Shown here: positions 33,826 to 35,885 of the stretch, piece by piece | Position numbering within the stretch: position 1 is the stretch's first letter | How the letters are laid out: each line of letters starts with the position of its first letter | Assembly: GCA_945861865.1 (NCBI GenBank) | Contig: CAMAWN010000039.1 | Span: forward strand, 1 to 35,885 | Origin: Candidatus Kuenenia stuttgartensis | GTDB taxonomy: Bacteria > Planctomycetota > Planctomycetia > Planctomycetales > Planctomycetaceae | DNA length: 35,885 nt | Direction: 5' to 3' | Notes under the pieces: model-generated | Told to the model about the DNA's origin: nothing | What the model saw: only the letters and a program-made list of their open reading frames with translations | Databases searched by the model: none | Program-made: the position numbers and the translations under genes

Positions 33826-35885
<2,060 letters not shown>

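Overview
The window looks like a piece of a Planctomycetota chromosome, probably order Planctomycetales. The evidence is a high-GC background, a DUF1549/DUF1553 cytochrome-type protein with an embedded LamG domain, two Tat-exported DUF1501 proteins, a PhoPQ-activated pathogenicity-related hydrolase, an ABC permease fused to a CPBP protease, and futalosine-pathway menaquinone genes. No phage, plasmid, transposase, CRISPR, rRNA or tRNA gene was recognised. It reads as chromosomal backbone with lineage-specific secreted proteins. Assignments come from reading motifs by eye; no database search was possible.

Layout. 1-2307 (+): 3' part of a DUF1549/LamG/DUF1553 gene. 2342-5674 (-): an M2/ACE-like metallopeptidase and RNase Y (rny), separated by nested inverted repeats. 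5675-6677: gene-poor, with one possible small membrane protein. 6678-9050 (+): a tight run of sufU, sufS and a secreted leucine-rich-repeat protein. 9059-10443 (-): a Tat-type lipoprotein and a small secreted cysteine-rich protein with a clear terminator. 10637-12475 (+): folP and a lipoprotein. 12508-17244 (-): a UDP-sugar dehydrogenase, then a NatA/NatB-type ABC pair whose permease carries a C-terminal CPBP protease domain. 17376-19461 (-): mqnC and mqnA. 19744-20436 (-): an unknown acidic protein. 20437-21382: 946 bases without a convincing gene. 21383-24910 (+): a large membrane-anchored SPFH/band-7 protein and a ROK-family kinase. 24949-30744: two DUF1501 proteins, a Tat-exported deacetylase-like protein and the PqaA-like hydrolase. 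30870-33585 (-): a secreted toroid plus beta-helix fusion and a single-domain rhodanese. 33826-35885 (+): 5' part of carB.

Functions that fit together: SufU/SufS supply sulfur for Fe-S clusters; MqnA and MqnC are two steps of menaquinone synthesis, and MqnC is itself an Fe-S radical SAM enzyme. NatA/NatB form one transporter. The DUF1501, deacetylase-like and PqaA-like genes form a patch of exported proteins that could act on extracellular polymers, though this is inferred from export signals and family membership only.

The most interesting signals are the SPFH protein, whose N-terminal half shows four related beta-type modules before the SPFH and coiled-coil parts (an order that recalls major vault protein); a ROK kinase in which the usual zinc-binding cysteines are replaced; the toroid/beta-helix fusion; the Cys-pair-rich exported protein; and several palindromic intergenic elements, including a three-tier inverted repeat upstream of mqnA and a family of ATTTGAGATCTCAAAT-like sites.
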